From the NCBI RefSeq assembly GCF_004379255.2, contig NC_056046.1, positions 2,666,001-2,730,000 on the forward strand: 64,000 nucleotides of DNA, read 5' to 3'. Source of the stretch: Salvia splendens. Lineage: Eukaryota > Streptophyta > Magnoliopsida > Lamiales > Lamiaceae. Position 1 is the first letter of the stretch. The number at the start of each line of letters is the position of its first letter. A model generated the notes under the pieces. It was given only the letters and a program-made list of their open reading frames with translations. It had not been told where the DNA came from and did no database searches. The position numbers and the translations under genes are program-made. Shown in pieces: positions 59,068-64,000 of the stretch.

Positions 59068-61930
59068 ATGGCTGTAAAGCCCAAATCTCGCACGATTCTC
59101 GCACCCTCCACCGTCGACTTCGGCAGCTCTCCGATAAAAAACGCCGCCCTTTCCAAGCTATCCGACGACCTAACTCTGATTTACATCGGCAATATCTCCG
59201 GCGTCCTGTTACTCTACTCGCTGCGAACTTCGCAGGCTTCCCCTACGCAAATAGCTTTCGTGAGACGCCTCGCGCTGCCTGACACCGGCTTGTTGAGTTT
59301 GATCCTCCCGCTCGTTCACATCAGTGAAGTCATTGTCCTCGTTGATGGATACTTGTATCTGATTGACTCTGATTTAGCCGAACCTTGAAAGGGAATTGCT
59401 CTTTTCGAAGGAGTCACTGCGTTTTCTCGGAAATTCCGAAGTAGAAGCTATGACTCGGCTCTTCATAGTAATGGCAGTGGTCAAGCTAATTATGTGCATA
59501 GAAATGGCGATAGAAACGATCTGAAGAGTTTTTTCGCGGTTGGGATTGTTAAAAAGTGGGTATTGGCAGAGTTGATTTTGGGTGGTTCTCTCTGGTGATA
59601 CTGAAGGAGATTCAAGTGGTGTTTGATGGATTATTGCGACTGTGCTGTGGATTGACGATTCTGTGTTTGTTGGTACTAAAACTGGTTGTATGATCTTGTA
59701 AACGGGCGATGCGAGTTGATCTTCTCACTGCCGGATTCATCTAGTTTGCCGAGACTGAAGTTGCTGGTGAAGGACTCAAGGGTGATGTTAATGGTTGAAA
59801 ATGTAGGGATTGTTGTGGATGTGGCGGGGCAGCCAGTGGGAGGCAGCTTGGTATTTAAGGAGGCTCCCAATTCGATTAAGGAACTAGGAAGTTATGTGAT
59901 TGCTGTGAGGAATTTGACGTTGGAAGTGTATCACAAGAAAACGGGATTCTGTGTTCAGAGGCTTACATTTGGGAATGGAGGTGCAGGACCGTGCATGCTG
60001 GCAGACGAGGACAGCGAGAACGGGAATCTTGTTGCAGTTACAACAAGCTTAAAGGTAGATTTAAAGCTTGAAATAGTGATTGAACCTTGAGTTGAATGCA
60101 TAATATGCCACTGTGAATCATAGACGATGCTCAATTTTGATTTGTTTGTACGTTTATTGTTTTTCATATCATGTTATTCCGTTTAGATAATTGCATCAGC
60201 TGTATACAGTAGATTGCTTGATCTTGTAGGTAATTTGTTACTGACGGTTGAAAAGTGATGGATTTGGGAGCGAGTTTCACGTGATTGTCAATTTTAACTG
60301 ACAATTGATTGTCGATTGCTTTATTCCGGATGCTTATTTTGTTGTATTGTTTCTTATTTTTGTATTGAAGCTGATCTTCTACTGGAGAGTTTCTGGAGAA
60401 GAACAAATCAAAGATCTGCTCAGGAAAAAGCTTCAAGGAAGCCATCTCCTTGGTTGAAGATCTAGAGAATGATGGTGAAATAACAAAGGAGATGCTCTCG
60501 TTTGTCCATGCACAGGTGGGATTTGAGTTGCTATTTGATTTGCATTTCAAGGAAGCAGTAGATCATTTTTTGCTTTCATAAAACATGCATCCTTCTGAAC
60601 TTTTTCCATTCATCATGCCAGACTCAAACCGCTGGACCCTGCTGGTATGTCTAAATTTCTTTCTATTTGTGTTTATCGCACAGCTCAACATGTTTCTTTT
60701 TTGTCCGTTTGAATGTCATACCTCGATCCTAGTATTACTCAAAAACTTACCACTTGTGTCCATGTAAACATCTGTTTCTTTTGTTGTGTTTGTCATGCTA
60801 TTTGAGACGGTGATTACTTTACATATAATAATTTGTTTGGATCCAGGTCCCAAAGAAACTGGTATTGGGGTTTGCATCCTCCTCCAACACATCTTGAAAA
60901 CGTAATAGATGATGGATTGAAAGCTATTCAAAGAGCTCTTTTCTTAAGAAGGCCGGTGCAGATTCTGCTGTTGATGATGAGTTTCTTCTACATCCACTCA
61001 CAAGAGTTGATCTGTTAGAGTCTGCCATAGAGAAAATGATAAGGTGTATCTAAATTTCTGTTAGTTGTTATTTGATGTTCACTATATGCAATTTCGTTCG
61101 AGGGCCAGAGTTCTGTTTATGAGTATATGAGATATTTTGGTTTCTTATTGTATTGTGAGCTACTCTAGATCTGGCTAATTTTGTTTGTCCAACTTTCACT
61201 GATTTGCTGCAGATATTTGTACACATGTCGCAAAAGAGATCTAGCCATTTCTGTGAAGGAAGGGGTTGACACTCTTCTGATGTATCTTTATAGAGCTCGA
61301 AATTGTGGTGATAGTATGAAAAGGCTTGCTTCTTCAGAGAACTGCTGTGGTAATGATTACCTTTTAATTCTCCCTCGGTTGAATGAGATATCAATCATGG
61401 ACTGATTTGTTATGTCCTTATATGGTAAATAATAAGGGAAGATTGATCATCAAGGCTGCTTAGTGTTTGGTGTCCGCAAGCTTGAATGGCAACTAGTTCC
61501 TATTGCTGCAAAGTTTTGTTATTCAACTAATCATGCTTTGTGTTAATAATGCATAAATTTATATAAATTCAAGTTACCATCTTACCTAAACAATGACCGT
61601 GGGAATTCAATGGGCAGTGTAGGAGGAGCTAGAAGCACTGCTGAATGACTCTGGGCATTTGTAGGAGGTCCCGCCTTGTGCAGATAAATGATGAAACCAC
61701 TTGCGATTCTTGCCATGCTCGGCTTGGTACCAAGCTGTTTGCAACGTACCCAGATGATGCTGTTGTTTGTTACAAGGTTTGTTGTTTCCTCCTTTCTATT
61801 ATATATGTTTCAATTTGGATTTTACCTTGTTTCCTAATTGATGGACACCTTTCTTGCCAGTGCTACCGTCGTCAAGGTGATATCTTACTCAAGCCCGGAT
61901 GGCTGGTCACTCGATGTAATGCTGAATAAC
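59068..61930 (+). pseudogene. VPS3/TGFBRAP1-type vacuolar sorting protein pseudogene
   Basis: Pieces follow the plant VPS3-like (TGF-beta receptor-associated protein 1) family in order. 59068-59388 is the N-terminal CNH beta-propeller start (LTLIYIGNISGVLLLYSL). An in-frame TGA at 59386-59388 interrupts SDLAEP before GIALFEGVTAF. Further frame breaks occur near 59575-59690, then NGRCELIFSLPDSS to VTTSLK (59686-60055). Later: VSGEEQIKDLLRKK near 60390, WGLHPPPTHLENVIDDGLKA near 60870, RYLYTCRKRDLAISVKEGVD near 61213. The C-terminal zinc motif TCDSCHARLGTKLF and CYRRQG lies near 61700-61880. The middle is greatly shortened against a family length of about 1,000 residues. The normal protein tethers endosomes for Rab5/Rab7 vacuolar traffic. 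This copy is clearly decayed. Confidence 0.9.
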
Positions 61931-62629
61931 TAGATGAGTCGCATTCATCTTTCAGTCATTATCTTGCTCGGTTAGTTTCACTCACTCAGACTTCGGGACT
62001 TCATCGTGTTAGCCGTCACCCCATCTGCTGCTCGAAATCAATTAATTAGTTAAAAGGATGAAGTATTCGTCCTTCTTCATGTGTAATACTCCATTTGAGT
62101 TGATTCAAAGTAATAATGCTGAAAATTTACTACTACTAAAATTTGCATTATTAGATTTTTTTTTGTTATAGTCGGTGATTGTATATAATCTTGTAAAATT
62201 AGCAAATTTTCTTACTTAAGCTGAAAAAGATCATATTCAATTATTTTATTCTCTTGTTGTTGCAAGCATTTAATTCTTTTCTTCCTTTTGTTTTTGTCAA
62301 TAACTAATGCAGATTGATTTATGGAATAAATTCGATTAAATGTATAATTTTATGGAGTACATACTATGCTTGGATGTAAGTAATCCTACATCAGATTTTG
62401 GGATCTTTAAACTTGTGGTGGCAGCACGACGCCAGTTCGGATAGATGGAATCACAACTCCCACACCCAATCACAACTGTCCATGTCAGCATCCCCTTCCT
62501 AACACAATCTAACCCACCTTATCCTCTCCGAACCACTTCTCCCAAAATCTAAAAATTCATCTCCTTCCCTTCATAATCTGCAACACAAACTCACACACAC
62601 ACATTTTCAATTCTAATCTAGAAAAAAAA
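61931..62629 (+). promoter_or_regulatory. PsaF promoter and leader region
   Basis: An inverted I-box (CTTATCC, i.e. GGATAAG) lies at about 62519-62525, and CCCAATCAC at about 62463 could serve as a CAAT box. I see no clear TATA box in the 70 bases before the leader; several nuclear photosynthesis promoters are known to be TATA-less and initiator-driven. Light regulation is inferred. Confidence 0.5.
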
Positions 62630-63945
62630 ATGTCACTCACAATCCCCACCACCCTCTCCAAATCCATCTCCACCCCTAAATTGGGATCCTCAAAGCCGAG
62701 AAGCGCCGCCATAATATGCCAAGCTAACGCCCCCAACCAAGAAGACTCCTCCACCACGGCGTCTCAGCTCAAAGCGTTCTCAGCCGCGCTGGCCCTCTCC
62801 TCCGTGATCTTCTCCGCCCCGGTGCTCCCCGCCTCCGCTGACATCGCCGGACTCACCCCTTGCAAGGAATCCAAACAGTTCGCCAAGCGCGAGAAGAGCG
62901 AGATCAAGAAGCTCGAGTCGTCCCTCAAGCTCTACGCCCCCGACAGCGCCCCGGCTCTTGCCATCAACGCCACCATCGAGAAAACCAAGCGCAGGTAAAC
63001 TGATTTATAAACTAGACGTCCCACTTTGATCCGGCACAAATTTTAAAAAAGCATAAAGAAAATGAATGAAAAGAAGGCTGTAGAATGTGGTTCTTAATTT
63101 TGTGTATCACAAACATATATTTGCATTTACCAAAAATAATAAAAGCGAAATGAGTTTGAGAACCTCCCGTAATAAATAAAAATATTGGAGATTTAAATAA
63201 GATAGATGTTGCACGTTAGTCAATCATAAGTTTTTTACTCCATAATCTTGTAAAAAAGTAGTACTAGAAGTAATTAATTTGCAAATATAATTGTACTATA
63301 ATTTGTTATTTTTAGTGCACCCTCCTTAATATTATACTCCATGTGCACTCTTAGATGTGTCAAATGTATACCTTTGTTTTAATAAAAGACAATGAATTTG
63401 ATCTCATCTGTCAATATATTCTTATGTAGTAGTATAACTTTTTGACTGATCATCTAGTATTAATAAATCATGAAAATGAATATGAAAAAGTAAGGAATTT
63501 TATTTGTATATTAATTTTCTTTTCTAATGGTTTTCCAATCCTAGTAAACATTTTAAACAAACTAATTCGTTAGTATTTAAACATTATATTTTGTATCATA
63601 GTTTGTATCATTAACGGCTCGAGTTGTGGGCGTAGGTTCGACAACTACGGGAAGCAAGGGCTCTTGTGCGGCGCGGATGGGCTGCCCCACTTGATCGTGA
63701 GCGGTGACCAGAGGCACTGGGGTGAGTTCATCACCCCAGGCATCCTCTTCTTGTACATTGCCGGGTGGATCGGGTGGGTGGGGCGAAGCTACTTGATCGC
63801 CATCAGAGACGAGAAGAAGCCGACCATGAAGGAGATCATCATCGACGTTCCCTTGGCAAACAGCCTCGCCTGGAGAGGCTTCATCTGGCCCGTTGCTGCC
63901 TACAGAGCGTTCGTGACCGGAGAACTCATCGATCCCAACGTTTAG
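62630..63945 (+). CDS. PSAF: Photosystem I reaction centre subunit III (PsaF), precursor
   Basis: Two exons: 62630-62994 and 63636-63945, 224 residues, the usual precursor length. The leader is bipartite: a Ser/Thr-rich stroma-targeting part to about residue 35, then a hydrophobic thylakoid signal ([19 protein letters not shown]) cut after ASA, before DIAGLTPC. The mature protein starts with the Lys-rich lumenal helix ([15 protein letters not shown]) that docks plastocyanin. It then has [14 protein letters not shown] and a membrane helix ([15 protein letters not shown]), ending GELIDPNV. PsaF sits on the lumenal side of PSI and guides electron donation from plastocyanin to P700. The intron is 641 bases with standard borders. 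Confidence 0.98.
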
Positions 63946-64000
63946 ACCTCTGTTTTCGGGTACTTTTTTTGTTGGATTTGTTTGGGTTGATCTTGCTTTG

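Noticed and set aside
1..64000. CRISPR arrays, operons, prophage or bacterial islands
   Set aside because: Spliced plant genes throughout; no direct-repeat and spacer arrays or prokaryotic gene organisation.

Overview
The window is nuclear DNA from a flowering plant, very probably a eudicot. It carries multi-exon genes with GT-AG introns, a nuclear photosystem I gene (PsaF), a DWF1-type sterol reductase, a plant U2 snRNA gene with USE and TATA boxes, and many Stowaway, PIF/Harbinger and Mutator-type miniature elements in AT-rich spacers. Protein flavour and repeat types fit an asterid, perhaps Lamiales. That placement is inference only.

Layout. 1-400: left-edge tandem repeat. 1.3-2.5 kb (-): CASP-like membrane protein. 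3.2-5.7 kb (-): LSD1-type zinc-finger regulator. 5.8-10.3 kb: repeat-rich spacer with a foldback hairpin, a Harbinger-like remnant, an invertase/PME-inhibitor pseudogene, a Mutator-type MITE with 9-bp target duplication, and a Stowaway MITE. 10.6-16.9 kb (-): GH31 alpha-glucosidase, intact copy (13.4-16.9) and decayed tandem copy (10.6-12.6). 17.1-17.5 kb: GC-rich Harbinger-type MITE. 18.6-19.2 kb (-): DC1-domain pseudogene. 19.5-23.3 kb (-): SBT2-type subtilase, 10 exons. 24-25 kb: repeat cluster. 26.5-28.8 kb (+): ribose-5-phosphate isomerase. 29.9-32.3 kb (+): coatomer epsilon subunit. 32.84 kb (+): tRNA-Ala(AGC). 33.4-35.9 kb (-): UDP-arabinose 4-epimerase, 10 coding exons. 39.4-41.2 kb: PIF/Harbinger element holding only its Myb/NAM-associated-like ORF. 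43.1-47.1 kb (-): DG1-type PPR gene with a nonsense codon and a 1-nt frameshift. 47.5-47.7 kb (-): U2 snRNA. 48.8-51.4 kb (-): AP2-family factor with a 9-nt microexon. 55.4-57.2 kb (+): DWF1/DIM sterol reductase. 58.2 kb (+): small membrane protein. 59.1-61.9 kb (+): VPS3/TGFBRAP1-type pseudogene. 62.6-63.9 kb (+): PsaF.

The genes form no pathway or cluster; they are ordinary dispersed plant loci. Most striking is the density of decaying genes: five pseudogenes or disabled genes among eleven intact protein genes. The PPR gene is the freshest, with intact splice sites and only two lesions. This fits loss of redundant copies after duplication or polyploidy. Splice sites were placed by reading GT/AG borders, reading-frame continuity and recalled family sequence; no alignment was run. 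No previously undescribed system was found that I can support.
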